From the NCBI GenBank assembly GCA_001586965.3, contig LUCW03000233.1, positions 1 to 45,000 on the forward strand: a stretch of DNA of 45,000 bases. The letters run 5' to 3'. The position numbers and the translations under genes are program-made. The stretch comes from Sphaeroforma sirkka. Its lineage: Eukaryota; Opisthokonta; Ichthyosporea; Ichthyophonida. The notes under the pieces were generated by a model. The model was not told the DNA's origin. It saw only the letters and a program-made list of their open reading frames with translations, and made no database searches. Shown one piece after another: positions 13,301 through 23,784 of this stretch; within the stretch, counting starts at the first letter, position 1; every line of letters begins with the position of its first letter.

Positions 13301-16300
13301 ATCTCGAGAGCAGGAGTTCCAACCACAGGTTCAAGAAGCGCTCCATCCTTAAGGGTCAAACAGTCCCAGTATTTATCACACCCCCGCCTGCCGATAAGTT
13401 GCCTAAATGGGCGAAGGCGGGTGACACTTTGGTGGGTACGGTGACGTATGGTAAGCAATGCGATACTGCCGGATGTGGCAAACGACCGCGTGGCTGGTCA
13501 TTGGTTGTGCACGTGGCCCCAGTCATCGTCAAAGAGAAGGAGAAAGACACTCACAGTAAAGGTATTGGGCATGTGTGATTTCGCTCGCTGTGGTATTTTG
13601 TTGATGTATCCAACTGTGTAAGCGATGACTGTATAGTGTGTACCTGTTTCCTGCTTCCTAATAAGAGTGGGAGGGTGGATCAGTTTAATGTTAAGATAAG
13701 AGTACATGTTTTTGCAATGAATGATTAGGTTCTTGCACGGTGAATATCGCGCATAATAAACATTTCCTCCTTCAAGATGTTGGGTGGCATGTAACAATCA
13801 GCATACAATGGTGAAATTGAGATGATCGTGACCACAATCGTACATACTGAGAAAACGTTGATCGTTTTCTGTGTCCAATATGTAATGCGTACTGGGGACG
13901 GTGTTGTATTCCGTGTACTAGCGTATACTATTCACAAACCGTATCACATGACTGTTATTGCAGTTGTCGTTGTGGTCTGAGCAGGCTCTTCGTCATAGCG
14001 TCAACAGTAGCTGGTGGCTATTGCTCGTTTACTTATGTTAGATTGATAGTAATTGTCAAGATATTGTGATAAAATATCTTGCTTTGTAGAAAGCATCTGC
14101 TAGCCAACGATGTGTAGACACCAGCCGTCTGTTATTGTACGCAAATCGTGTTGTAATAAGTATTTTGGTGTGGATGTTGCATTAATAGGCTGTTAAGCAA
14201 TGGTATCATGAATTCATGCAATAATTCGATGCCGTTGGGCGCGGCCTTCATAAATTAATTGCAATGTTTGTCTGATGAACAAATCTCAATTTATACTTCC
14301 GCAACATCACGGGCCACACGCATTTCACATTTTTATAATCATGATTCACTAAATTGATATTGACTAGAAATTTACTTCCTTTCAGATTCGCCCAAGATTG
14401 ATGCAGAATCACTCGAAGCGCCGTTAGATGATTTTGCATTGTCTGTGCTGGAGCACAAAGTAAAACTTCTGCCTGGAGAGTATAAGAAAGATCAAGACAA
14501 GGGTATATTAGTTCTATGTGTGTGTATCTGTGTGTGTATGGATGCGCGTGCTCGTACGCTCTTACGTATGCATCCGTTCTTGTGGGTGTACAAGGAATTG
14601 TCTTCATCAATGCGCTCACGCTTTCTCTCTCTGCAGAACAGATTCTTACTCTAAATTGAATTCCGATGTGTTGTATTCTTCGCGACAATACTACATAACG
14701 TGTAATCAATATAATATATATTCATTCCGAGTATCAACTTCCGCAATGGATCAACATGAGTTATAATAAGATGTTTACTTCTACACCAACCCAGCTACCT
14801 CGATATACAAGGATCTACAAGAGAGACATCCCACGCACTTGCCGTTGTATGCTGCATGGTTAGAGTGCCTCGACGCCGCTCCCTACAAGTCAATCGAAGC
14901 AATCTGCTTACCGACGCCAGAGGACTGCGAGTGGTCTAATGGTATATATATATATATTTCGTCCTCCGTCAACGACACCTCGTAGAGATAGAGTATATGT
15001 CAGAGTTAAGTATATGTCAGAGTTAGGACGATAAAGTAAAAGAACGTTTTAGTTTTTATCCTCTCACCCTGACTTTAAAAAACGCGCTGAGATCACTCAC
15101 GATTCGCAGAGGTGCATGAAGATCCGTTCAGACGTTTACTCCCCAGATATAACCCTCACTTTGATCTACATTCTGTTAGGCATTACGATCTCTTCCGAAA
15201 TTCGACAAGCCACAATAAATTGTGCGACCGAGCTGATCAGTCAGATCGACCAGACAGCTTTGGCTGCGTATAATGGCATCCAACAGGACCCCGATGCAGC
15301 AGACAAGAAGAAAATGGCTACTCAGAAAACACTGCTTATCGATGCTTTGTATCGTAAAGCCCGTGCTTACGCCGCTGCACACTCAGATGGTTAGTTGCGA
15401 AACTCAGATGTATGAATCGTGTGCTTTTTGGGGGAGGCAACGTCTGAATTTAATATCAACCTCTAGGGTTCTCTCGGTGCGGGCTTTGTTTTAGACGTGC
15501 TATTTTCAGTGTTCGTTTGTTTGATGCACTGGTATATCCTCGAGGAACTGATTTGCTTGCCATTTTTTATCACATTGTGGTTGTCAGTCTATATGGATTT
15601 GACACCCGTAAGTAATTGAATGGGTGCATAATCTTCAATAATCTCATCCCGAAACAACTACTTGTATTCGTTGTAGCAGAAAGCTTGGCTGCTCAGTTCA
15701 CAGAGACGTACCAACAGCTATGCAAGTGGGTCGGTGACAAGGACAAGGTCGCGACAAGACGAGATATGTTGGAGCTGGTAGATCATGTTCTTCACCAGCG
15801 CTATGGTTCGGCAGTAAAGGTGAGTGGAAGCGCAACAATTGTAATCTTACTCTTTGCAGTATATTTCGAGTATTGAATTTCGAATCGTATACAGGCTCGC
15901 CCACTTAGTCTCTGATTTGAATTCTAAATTCGAATCGATGCGTACATATTTTGGTTAAATATAGTACATGTACTTGAGTAATCGTGATGCCGCAGGGTCT
16001 ATTCATAGTCGACTCTACTGTCATTTGATGGACCCGCTTTAAATCACTCTTGTGTCGTTTATATTAAAAATGTGCTCTCTCAGTGCGCGACTCACATATG
16101 TTGCTATAGTTTACATACGTGCAACTCAACTTTACATATATTCCTTATGTCGGTGCATAAAAACAGCTGGCCATAAAGGTGCTCAAAGACTCTGGTGATG
16201 GCGATGTTGGCCGATTATTGAGCGATTACATCCGTGATGTCCTATATTTGAAACTTGGCTGGTCTCATTTGCAGGAGCAGAACGCTCAGGCCGTTTTCCG

Positions 16301-16331
16301 CAATCTCCCCACGTCGATGCCATTGATGTAA
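997..16331 (+). CDS. TPP2: Tripeptidyl-peptidase 2, complete 26-exon gene
   Basis: TPP2 is the giant cytosolic subtilisin-family (S8) exopeptidase that cuts tripeptides from N-termini downstream of the proteasome. Exons: 997-1038, 1521-1631, 1920-2037, 2736-2805, 2949-3051, 3735-4138, 4418-4662, 5178-5373, 5773-5837, 6059-6147, 6572-6652, 7109-7242, 7698-7803, 8620-8776, 9320-9426, 9913-10092, 10245-10457, 11097-11243, 11912-12136, 12444-12565, 13329-13561, 14386-14502, 14795-14941, 15180-15389, 15680-15819, 16167-16331. They sum to 3927 nt, 1308 codons plus TAA, near the human 1249 residues. All introns are GT-AG and all phases join. The start has an A at -3, and the peptide it begins (FPNEHLIPK) resembles the usual TPP2 N-terminus. 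Exons 16 and 25 have an alternative acceptor 3 nt away (exon 16 could start at 9916, exon 25 at 15677). Exon 11 is a few residues shorter than in the human protein. No frameshift or stop was found, so the gene looks functional. Confidence 0.95.
1172..1328. repeat. Compound (TA)n/(TG)n microsatellite in TPP2 intron 1
   Basis: Three long TA runs alternate with two GT runs, separated by short unique words. The apparent open frames across it (Tyr/Ile and Val/Cys repeats) are products of the dinucleotide repeat and are not genes. It lies wholly inside intron 1 (1039-1520). Confidence 0.95.
1521..6652 (+). other. TPP2: TPP2 subtilisin-like catalytic domain (exons 2-11)
   Basis: The catalytic set is intact. 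Asp40 lies in AVFDTGVDP (exon 2), His271 in [10 protein letters not shown] (exon 6), the oxyanion Asn366 in the SAGNSGP context (exon 7/8 junction) and Ser454 in [12 protein letters not shown] (exon 10). Between Asp and His is the long insert typical of TPP2 and absent from ordinary subtilisins (exons 3-6). Exon 7 carries the conserved [16 protein letters not shown] and [10 protein letters not shown] segments, and exon 8 carries [10 protein letters not shown]. Residue numbers are counted on my spliced model. Confidence 0.93.
7109..16331 (+). other. TPP2: TPP2 C-terminal oligomerisation region (exons 12-26)
   Basis: This part encodes the TPP2-specific C-terminal half, the beta-sandwich and helical repeats that build the megadalton spindle. 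Recognisable stretches are GGIYLRE (exon 13), [18 protein letters not shown] (exon 16), [17 protein letters not shown] (exon 17), NLAQLERLR (exon 20), [16 protein letters not shown] (exon 23), [14 protein letters not shown] (exon 24) and [10 protein letters not shown] near the terminus (exon 26). Exon 21 includes an extra Cys/Gly-containing loop ([13 protein letters not shown]) at the place where the animal protein has a different linker. Introns here are longest (up to ~0.8 kb) and carry only chance open frames. Confidence 0.9.
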
Positions 16332-17216
16332 TAGATCATAACGTAGTTCCTAGGACATCATAAACTTAACATCCTAACGAATGGATGTATAATATATTGA
16401 GTCCATCTATTTAGAGAAAGTAATAAAAGTGATACGCAGCATAATATTTGCCGATAGCTCCATCGGATAAGACATGAAATTGTTCGTATTATATCCAGAC
16501 TTTCAGTTCTTTCTTCCTGATTTGGGCGACAAGCAGCATGATGTGATGAAACGTTTGACAGTAAATGGAAGCGAATTTTGTTCCGATGAGGCTGGCTTAT
16601 TGGTGAGGTCGCATATTTTGTGTTTCGATTGCTTATTAGGTATTATTGGGTAAAATTAGTAAGAGACTTTTTTTTATTAGTTAATACAAACACATCTTAC
16701 CTAGGTCTCTAAATAATATATCGAAGGCTACTGTGGATGTCTATTCTCACACTCGAGTCGACATATAGAATATATAGAGAGGTGCAAATGCATACGAATG
16801 ACCAAATTGAATCCACCTCAATGTGTTCATGATCCTATTGACCAGCGTAGCGACTCGTATGAGGTGAACAGAAGAAACAATGGGTAGCGTGGGTGGAATT
16901 TTGAGATGAACAGATGGTTGAACAGAGACTTCCGTAATACATGGAAAGATGCGAAAGGCCGCCGAGGGAAATACAGTGGGCAACCCCGGTGGATTAAAGG
17001 ACTTGCAAGGTGTAATTTGATAGAAGGAAAGGATGGAAGTCACAAAATGAAAAACCTGGCCAACTGCCACCTATTGCTTATTGTTCATAACGTGCCGACG
17101 ACCTGATGTTCATACATTGCTGCGGTACACCATTTCCCACCAACAACTCTGAAGTATTCGAGTGCCGTATGAAGCTTTCAACCCTGCATGACGAAAAGGA
17201 GACAAATAATTTGTGA
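16332..17216. other. TPP2 3' flank, largely without recognisable features
   Basis: This holds the TPP2 3' UTR (AATAAA-like words near 16420) and, at 16474-16602, the orphan exon-like frame listed separately. From 16650 to 17216 I see no coding match, repeat or RNA gene. Confidence 0.4.
16474..16602 (+). CDS. Orphan exon-like open frame after TPP2 (unrecognised)
   Basis: The frame starts at an ATG and gives 43 residues of ordinary globular composition, including FFLPDLGDKQHDVMKR and SEFCSDEAGLL. It then meets a plausible donor (GTGAGG at 16603); unspliced it would run only about 16 further residues to a stop. I do not recognise the family. It could be the first exon of a gene later cut off by transposon insertions, an alternative 3' exon, or chance. 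The sequence composition is the only support. Confidence 0.25.
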
Positions 17217-17465
17217 CTTAGCAAGACCACGCTCGTGAACCTCTTATGCGGCGCCCATATGGTGTACATTCTCATGCAGAGTATGGAAGATATCAAAGGA
17301 TATCTACGCATACTGCGAGAAATGAACTATATCAGCAACTGCTTTGCCAACGCCAACTTGGCCATCTACAAACTGGCGGACAAACCCAGAGACCTCTTAC
17401 TAGAATCATACAAGGGACCGCTGACTCTCAAATGTCTCAAGAAACAGGAAGTCACAACTCAATAG
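17217..17465 (+). pseudogene. Unrecognised coding-like fragment (mobile-element ORF remnant?)
   Basis: This is an uninterrupted 82-residue frame without a usable ATG at its left end. It has well-mixed composition and helical character, for example AHMVYILMQSMEDIKGYLRI and ANLAIYKLADKPRDLLLES. It begins in a stretch of A+C-rich plus-strand sequence that continues to about 20.3 kb and contains several Ser/Thr/Gln-rich frames. The base bias resembles the orphan ORF block at 37.05-38.5 kb, so both may come from one element family; that is inference. No family could be named. Confidence 0.3.
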
Positions 17466-17833
17466 AACCTATGCGGTCACAACTTGGACAGCATAGCAGT
17501 ATTCACTCCCCGAGCAGTCAAGTCTTACATCAAGAAGGAAAAAGAAGAGAACAGATATATTAACAGGGTTGTATCCAACCGATTGACGGAACCCTAACCC
17601 TCCCCGAAGTTGGATTTCGAACCATTTCGGGATAATGTCACACAGCTATCTCAGAAACGCTCGGACAACACTCCCAACCCCAAATCAAAATATACTCTGG
17701 TAATTATTACATCTACTAATTACATCACGATGTTGTCTGCAACAACAACTCAGAACAACAACTCAGCAGCCACCAATATGTTTTCCACTACGTCGGACTC
17801 GACTGCAAGAATCACATCAACACCGATAGTACC

Positions 17834-17887
17834 CAAACCAGATAAATGAACTATACATAACAAACCAGATAAATGAACTATACATAA
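17834..17887. repeat. 27-bp perfect tandem duplication
   Basis: Two adjacent copies of a 27-bp unit beginning CAAACCAGATAAATG. It lies just left of the larger 338-bp tandem duplication. Confidence 0.9.
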
Positions 17888-17905
17888 CATTCCCAAGTCG
17901 CAACC

Positions 17906-18582
17906 GATTAGAAAGCTGCGCACCAGGACACGAGACACGATAAGGAATACAACTCGACGTAGAACCAATAGACAACGAAGTTATTCCAGAGTCACCGTAG
18001 TTGGACAATTTGCAAGCTCCAGGTGATGATATTGAAAGCCTCTCCAAAAACGGTTTCATATCCTCAGAAAGTGAACGACAGCTCGCTCAGTTGATGACAG
18101 ATGTGGAGTCTAGTGGTTTGCTACCTCATTCTCTTCCTCCGAAATGGATAATAATGACAATCAGCCTCACATATACAACAACGTCTGAAATACCAAAGCT
18201 GCCAGGGTCTTTCACTGCCACTACCACTATCGCGTTGTCCTACGATTAGAAAGCTGCGCACCAGGACACGAGACACGATAAGGAATACAACTCGACGTAG
18301 AACCAATGGACATAGAAGTTATTCCAGAGTCACCGTAGTTGGACAATTTGCAAGCTCCAGGTGATGATATTTGAAAGCCTCTCCAAAAAACGGTTTCATA
18401 TCCTCAGAAAGTGAACGACAGCTCGCTCAGTTGATGACAGATGTGGAGTCTAGTAGTTTGCTACCTCATTCTCTTCCTCCGAAATGGATAATAATGACAA
18501 TCAGCCTCACATATACAACAACGTCTGAAATACCAAAGCTGCCAGGGCCTTTCACTGCCACTACCACTATCGCGTTGTCCTA
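17906..18582. repeat. 338-bp tandem duplication
   Basis: Copy 1 is 17906-18243 and copy 2 is 18244-18582. Both begin GATTAGAAAGCTGCGCACC and end at CGCGTTGTCCTA. Differences are a few substitutions and single-base insertions (an extra T and an extra A in copy 2 near 18370-18390), so the duplication is recent relative to the surrounding decay. Each copy carries the frame fragment ending SSESERQLAQLMTDVESS, which reads as coding-like. The duplicated unit may therefore be part of an old element ORF. Confidence 0.93.
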
Positions 18583-19641
18583 TCTGAGTATTATGTGGCA
18601 TCTCACCGACTCATATAGCAATAAAGAGATTCAAAGCAGTATGCGAACCTCTGCAGCCCAGAGTGTCGTAAAAAGCAGGTTTTCGGCTTTAAGCTGGGAT
18701 TCCACTCGAGCACTGCGCAAACGCATTCGACATCAAGGTAACAAAAAAAATACAACCAGCACAGATTCTCCTGTAACAGATTAAACGGTCAACCTCATCG
18801 TCAACAACCCGCATAGTGCGTTTAAGGACAGAACGGCCTCGAATTATTTTAACACCGCAGCCACATGTCCCTGTAATGGTCTATGATGTCGTCGATATAT
18901 TGCTCATAAGGGCGAATGCTGCTATCGTCGAAGATAAAAATAAAGTCAGCGACGAAATGATTGCTAAGAAAGGAAGTATGAGAATGAGATGAAACTGCCC
19001 AAATCGCATCTACTTACGGCATAAGAACATATACCTGTCAGTCAGATAGTATGAAACTGGATGCAGCTTTATGACTGAATTACCAGACACGTCAGAGTAT
19101 CAACAACATGTTTCTATACTGACTGCAACTCAGTCTACACATATATATTACGCAACTACTTATCGATCAGCACTTGCACAGATAGTACAACACGTGGAAG
19201 AACATATAGAATCTCAACAAATCACACAACGATATAGTAATAACATTATTCAAATACAATTCACACTACAACCACAAAATAATATTTGTACTAATCAACA
19301 GACAATATTTACGAATCCGTGAAGAGTGTAGAACAGTAGGCTTTAATCAAAGTAAAAAAAATTGTACCTTTTTGCACCTCGATATTGATTTTTACCTAAG
19401 GTGGGCCAGCTTTATTTCACACAATGGCACACCAAGTTTTAACTCTCACCCAATGGTAGATGTGTTCGGTATCCATCGTCGTGAATCAACTCGCCGTATG
19501 TCTTCCATCGTTGCATCACTCACCCAGAGCTTCTCGCGGCAGTTCGACAATCTCAACTTCCATTAAATTTTCCAGCACCTCTCCAACGAATATGAAGTCT
19601 GATGTGCATATAGACACGTAAAAATTGACCCAAATTGAGAT

Positions 19642-20000
19642 GAACAATATTATCCCGAAGGTGTTTGTTCTAGTATCCAACCACTTGGGTTGGCCAAGGT
19701 GAAATACTCATATGGTCAGTATGGGAATTTTTCTGCAGAACACTTTAACACTTCGATACTATTCAGTTTTGACTTGTCTACTACTTATTCACACATTGAT
19801 CATATGGTACTCTATAGCATGATGCAAGCTATGACCCACATAGGAGCGCAACTATTTTTCAAATTGTTGCGGTTAAGAAACTGAATCAACTGTCGGAGAT
19901 GGGAAAAGACACTCAAATAGCTCTCAGGAGTGAGTTAACTTTAATGATTTCACTAAACTAAAGTTTTCTTACTGTAAAAACTTGTCTGAGACCTTAAATT
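19642..20000 (+). repeat. LTR-family fragment, copy 1
   Basis: From GGTGTTTGTTCTAGT through the words GGTTGGCCAAGGTGAAA, GGTCAGTATGGG and AACACTTTAACACTTCGAT, this segment matches 34740-35080 in the same direction. Its first ~120 bp match the solo LTR at 26186-26646 in reverse complement. Its right end (CTCTCAGGAGTGAGTTAACT, TTACTGTAAAA, GTCTGAGACCT) matches the segment at 35684-35815. The copies are clearly diverged. Confidence 0.8.
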
Positions 20001-20479
20001 CTTAAAATCCGAACATAAACATGCTCACATTACCCAGAAGTATTCATACATGACCGAACCAATTCGGTACACGACAAATGAACCAAATATTGACGCTTAT
20101 ACAGGATTGCAAGGGCAATGAAACAACAACATGAGCACTAGTATCGTGCAACAAAACATCCATCAACAAAATATACAAGACGTCAGTTCTAGAACTCCAT
20201 GAGTGTACTACAGCAGTAACTACAGTATCTGAACCTAGTACAGCAGACTACACGAAATATCCGACCGCAAGCAACATCACATCCGCAACAATCTTGTAGA
20301 ATCAATCACAAACACGGGCTGCCACAACTGAAAACTATTACGCAAACAGTAAAAAATAGTTCCTGTCGATAGACTTAGCAGACACAAATACAAACTATGA
20401 CATGATGTTGACTTTTAAACTATAAGCAGACACAAAGGTTGCACTTCAATATATCTATATAAAGCCGCTAACGCAGATA

Positions 20480-20528
20480 CCCTAAACCCTAAAACCCTAA
20501 ACCCTAAAACCCTAAAACCCTAAAACCT
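20480..20528. repeat. Interstitial telomere-type tract (CCCTAAA/CCCTAAAA)
   Basis: Six head-to-tail units of 7, 8, 7, 8, 8 and 8 bp, CCCTAAA alternating with CCCTAAAA, are followed by a partial unit. The complementary strand reads TTTAGGG/TTTTAGGG, the plant/green-alga type of telomere repeat. Isolated relatives occur nearby (CTAAAACCCTAG at ~21282, ACCCTAAAACC at 22108). The tract sits inside transposon debris, not at a sequence end. Confidence 0.9.
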
Positions 20529-22106
20529 ACTATACACTACAAATATGTAGTATATGGACAACCTTCATATAGTATACGAAGACTGCAGTTTGCATCTGCA
20601 CACATTCAATATAAGAAAATACACAAACAAGATTGTATAAAACTCTTGTACTTAAAATTCCGAAATGTTTATGAATAAAACGTAATAATATCTACGTAAC
20701 TTCAACAAATATTTAAATTTATATTTAGCGGGCTATTCTTAGCGTAACTCACAATACTCGACAGTTATATTATATGTATTATCCATCATTTGTTAAACCA
20801 ATAATCAGTACCTACTTAAACACATCCACAATAGAAGCGATGTGCTTGACAAAACACAAGAACTGAATCAACTAAGCTCCATCAGTATTTAGTCAAACGA
20901 GGCATAACGGAAACCCAGAAAAGCAGCCCTTATAACATTCCTGTCCTCATTACCATTCCCGTCTAGGACATCGCTATTGTATTGATTGTCGAGTGTGGAT
21001 TCGTCAGCGAAGATGAAATACATCATCTGTTACAAAACTGTACTTACAGATACTAGTCACGCACTGTATAGAAGTTGGTATCATAAGCTCGATCAAATCC
21101 ATGCCAACTTTCGCAAGTCACTTACTGATCATGATTAGCAAGTAATGGATTCACTAGACATCTCTATCCATGCTTCTTGAAACAGTCGACAATCATCGAC
21201 ACCAGCCCAGAGAATTTAGTGTTTTTTTTTTACTGTAATAGAATGTAATGTTATTTTGTATGTTATAATGTACTATATAACTAAAACCCTAGAACTTCAA
21301 CACCATAAAACTTAAAAAAACACATGTACCGCGGTCCGAAACATGCATCTCGTGGACACCAAGCCCTCAACCGGATACAACATTGCCGGCTATCATTTGA
21401 ACGCCATGTCTTTTGGTTCGTTTGCCGACAGACATAGGAGCCATCGCATCTAACTTCGGAATTCCCGAGCCTAAACACTCCATTAACCTCGCTACAGAAT
21501 CTACACGACTTGACTTTGTATGCTCTTAGCAATATTTTGGTCGTCGGTTATTGGATTTTGAAATTCTATAGTCATTGGACTTAAAACATTTGGCCGACTG
21601 TGCAAATCTGACATATCTGCTCGTAACATTGTAATACCACACTGGCTTCAAGTAATGAATAATGAATAATATGATCTTCTATGTTATACCTTTTAAGTAA
21701 AAAAAGGGACAATTTTATATGATTTAATCAAATTGAATTAAACCTTTTGTGTCAACATTGAAACTGAGTCAGCTATGAAAAGTATTTATACGGCTTAAAG
21801 GAAAACTGACGTTTTCGATCACTTGGCATATGCTCAAGCGAGCGACTTTACCACTGTGTGATTTCATCGAAACATCGTCCATATTTGGACAGGATTTTTA
21901 TTTATAGATTTGGACAGTGGATAACTCATAAAAATTCTATAGATTTGGATAGTAGATAACTCTATCATAAAAATTATATGGAATTTTAAAAAATAGAAAT
22001 ATAACTTGGAACATAGACTACCCCGCAGGGAAGTGAGCTGAGCTCAGTTAATATTGGTTTCAAATTCAGTTTTAAATGGGATGTCGTAAATATTACACTG
22101 GAAGTA

Positions 22107-22148
22107 TACCCTAAAACCTTAACGGCCCAACATTTAAGGTTTTAGGTA
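22107..22148. repeat. Telomere-like inverted repeat
   Basis: The left arm TACCCTAAAACCTTAA (22107-22122) and right arm TTAAGGTTTTAGGTA (22134-22148) are reverse complements apart from one extra C. They are separated by an 11-base loop. Each arm contains a telomere-unit-like word and would form a hairpin. Confidence 0.8.
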
Positions 22149-22149
22149 G

Positions 22150-22222
22150 CGTATACATACATACATACACACATACATAATTACAAACACACACATACAT
22201 AAATACATACACACACACATAC
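22150..22222. repeat. CATA/CACA microsatellite
   Basis: Irregular run of CATA and CACA units, directly right of the telomere-like inverted repeat. Confidence 0.9.
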
Positions 22223-23784
22223 CTTCTACAGTATTGTTAAGCACCATGAACAGTACATATGACGGAAATCCCTATTACAATCCTTACCGCAAAGAGTAAT
22301 ATCCTGAGGACATGCACGCTGTATTATTTGATAACGTACCCGATGGACAGCTTCCAATTATTTCTATCACAGTAACTGGGACATTCAAATTCTAGATTAG
22401 GACGATTTCGTGATCAACACTCAGTGATGAACCCCGGCATATGGTTGAAGAGAAGCAGAGTGAGTGGAAGGCCAAGGAGCGAGAGCCCAAAATTCCCAAC
22501 ATCGAAAGATGTCGACTTCTATACAAAAATCCGCAACATCTAAAGATGTCGAATTCAGTACATTGCACATCAAGAAAAGCTCAAGAAACAGCGAGAGGAA
22601 GATGAAAGACGTCCTGCCAAAACGATGACTACGCCTTTAAAAAGTGAAGTATGTACAACTAAATTGGTTTTTAATTAGCTGTCGTTGAGATCAGAGAACT
22701 TTTATACGACTGTATACTACTCTTCCACTGTGCAATAGAAGCTTGTATTTATTCTCTAATATTTTCGTTAATGTTTGCTATTCCATCATTGTTTACATGA
22801 CGCTCTTCAACGCTTCCAATAAATCTGTTGAAAGTATCCAAATAGTGTTATTTACTGTTCCATTCTTTGCCCTCAATATTCGCCTGTCTGTTGCGCAAGA
22901 TTCTCTCCTTGTTTTGCTCTTCCGCTTCAGTATTGTAAAAATAGCGGGTTCCTAATAGTAGTTGCACAGTTAACGTATATTATAAACGTATAAACGTACT
23001 AAAGTTTATACTTATAATACTGGAATACGTTTAACGAATTGGACATGAACAAGAACAGCGATATTCAAGATTCTGAACATGTGACAGTACTCAGTAGAGT
23101 ATGGGACTCTACTGTGGACAATTAGGTGGCTTTCCAAATATAGATTGGTTTTTCCACTGAAATGAGAATTGTACAATATATAGGAACGACACCAATCTGA
23201 TACCTGAAAATGTCACTTTGGGAATCTCTAATTAATGGGAGTACCATGGGAGAGGGTCTCAGGCATGAAATGGTTGTTGGTACAAACCTATGGTATAATT
23301 CGATAATGATCTCAGAGCAAGATTATCCACTGAGAAAAGAACAGCATGGTTTTGATTCCTCCTAACCAGCCAACTAGATGTGCCGTCTATGCCTTAAATG
23401 GGATGGGGAGCTAGGTACCGAGTGATGGGGTTTAGGTGCAGATGCATACTGCACCAGCTTGGTGTTTTGATTTTTATTTTATTTACTTAAGTTGGACTTA
23501 GAGGTATTTTATTGGTTAGTTTGATTAGGTAATTGTTTCGAGGCGTGAAGTGTAAACTAAGCGTCCAATGAAATGATATTTAATTTTAGTAACTAAAACA
23601 AAAATAAATCTAGACTGAAGTAGTGAGTGATTAGAGCGTAGCATATTGACAATAGTCTCAGTCTAAAATCCCCTAATCTTTTGCTCATTACCAAGGGCTG
23701 AAGCTAAACTTATTTACATTTTGCATTTTAGCGTTTGAACGTATTGTCCTATTAACGTAAACGTATTGGTATCGTATAGTCAGC

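Larger units (their letters stand above)
17466..20479. other. A+C-biased region of decayed, unrecognised element sequence
   Basis: The plus strand is strongly poor in T and G across much of this stretch. It has several short Ser/Thr/Gln/Asn-rich frames, for example around 17610-17849, 18371-18784 and 19071-19322. None shows a conserved domain, and stop codons break every longer reading. It contains the tandem duplications and the LTR-family fragment listed separately. Best reading: remnant gag-like or other element ORF sequence, unproven. Confidence 0.3.
20529..23784. other. Gene-poor AT-rich spacer
   Basis: No convincing gene. It contains the telomere-like inverted repeat and CATA microsatellite listed separately. 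A short charged frame at 22544-22648 (KLKKQREEDERRPAKTM, ending at a GTATGT-type donor) could be an exon relic. A palindromic AT-rich patch with repeated AACGTA words lies at 22970-23035. The open frames at 21281-21532 and 22743-22955 have no recognisable motifs. Confidence 0.4.

Noticed and set aside
14248..14709. 153-aa minus-strand ORF
   Set aside because: Antisense to TPP2 exon 22 and its flanking introns; no protein-like motif.
17217..17260. Walker A-like reading SKTTLVNLLCG at the start of an ORF fragment
   Set aside because: It lacks the preceding glycines of a P-loop and no other ATPase motif follows; treated as chance.
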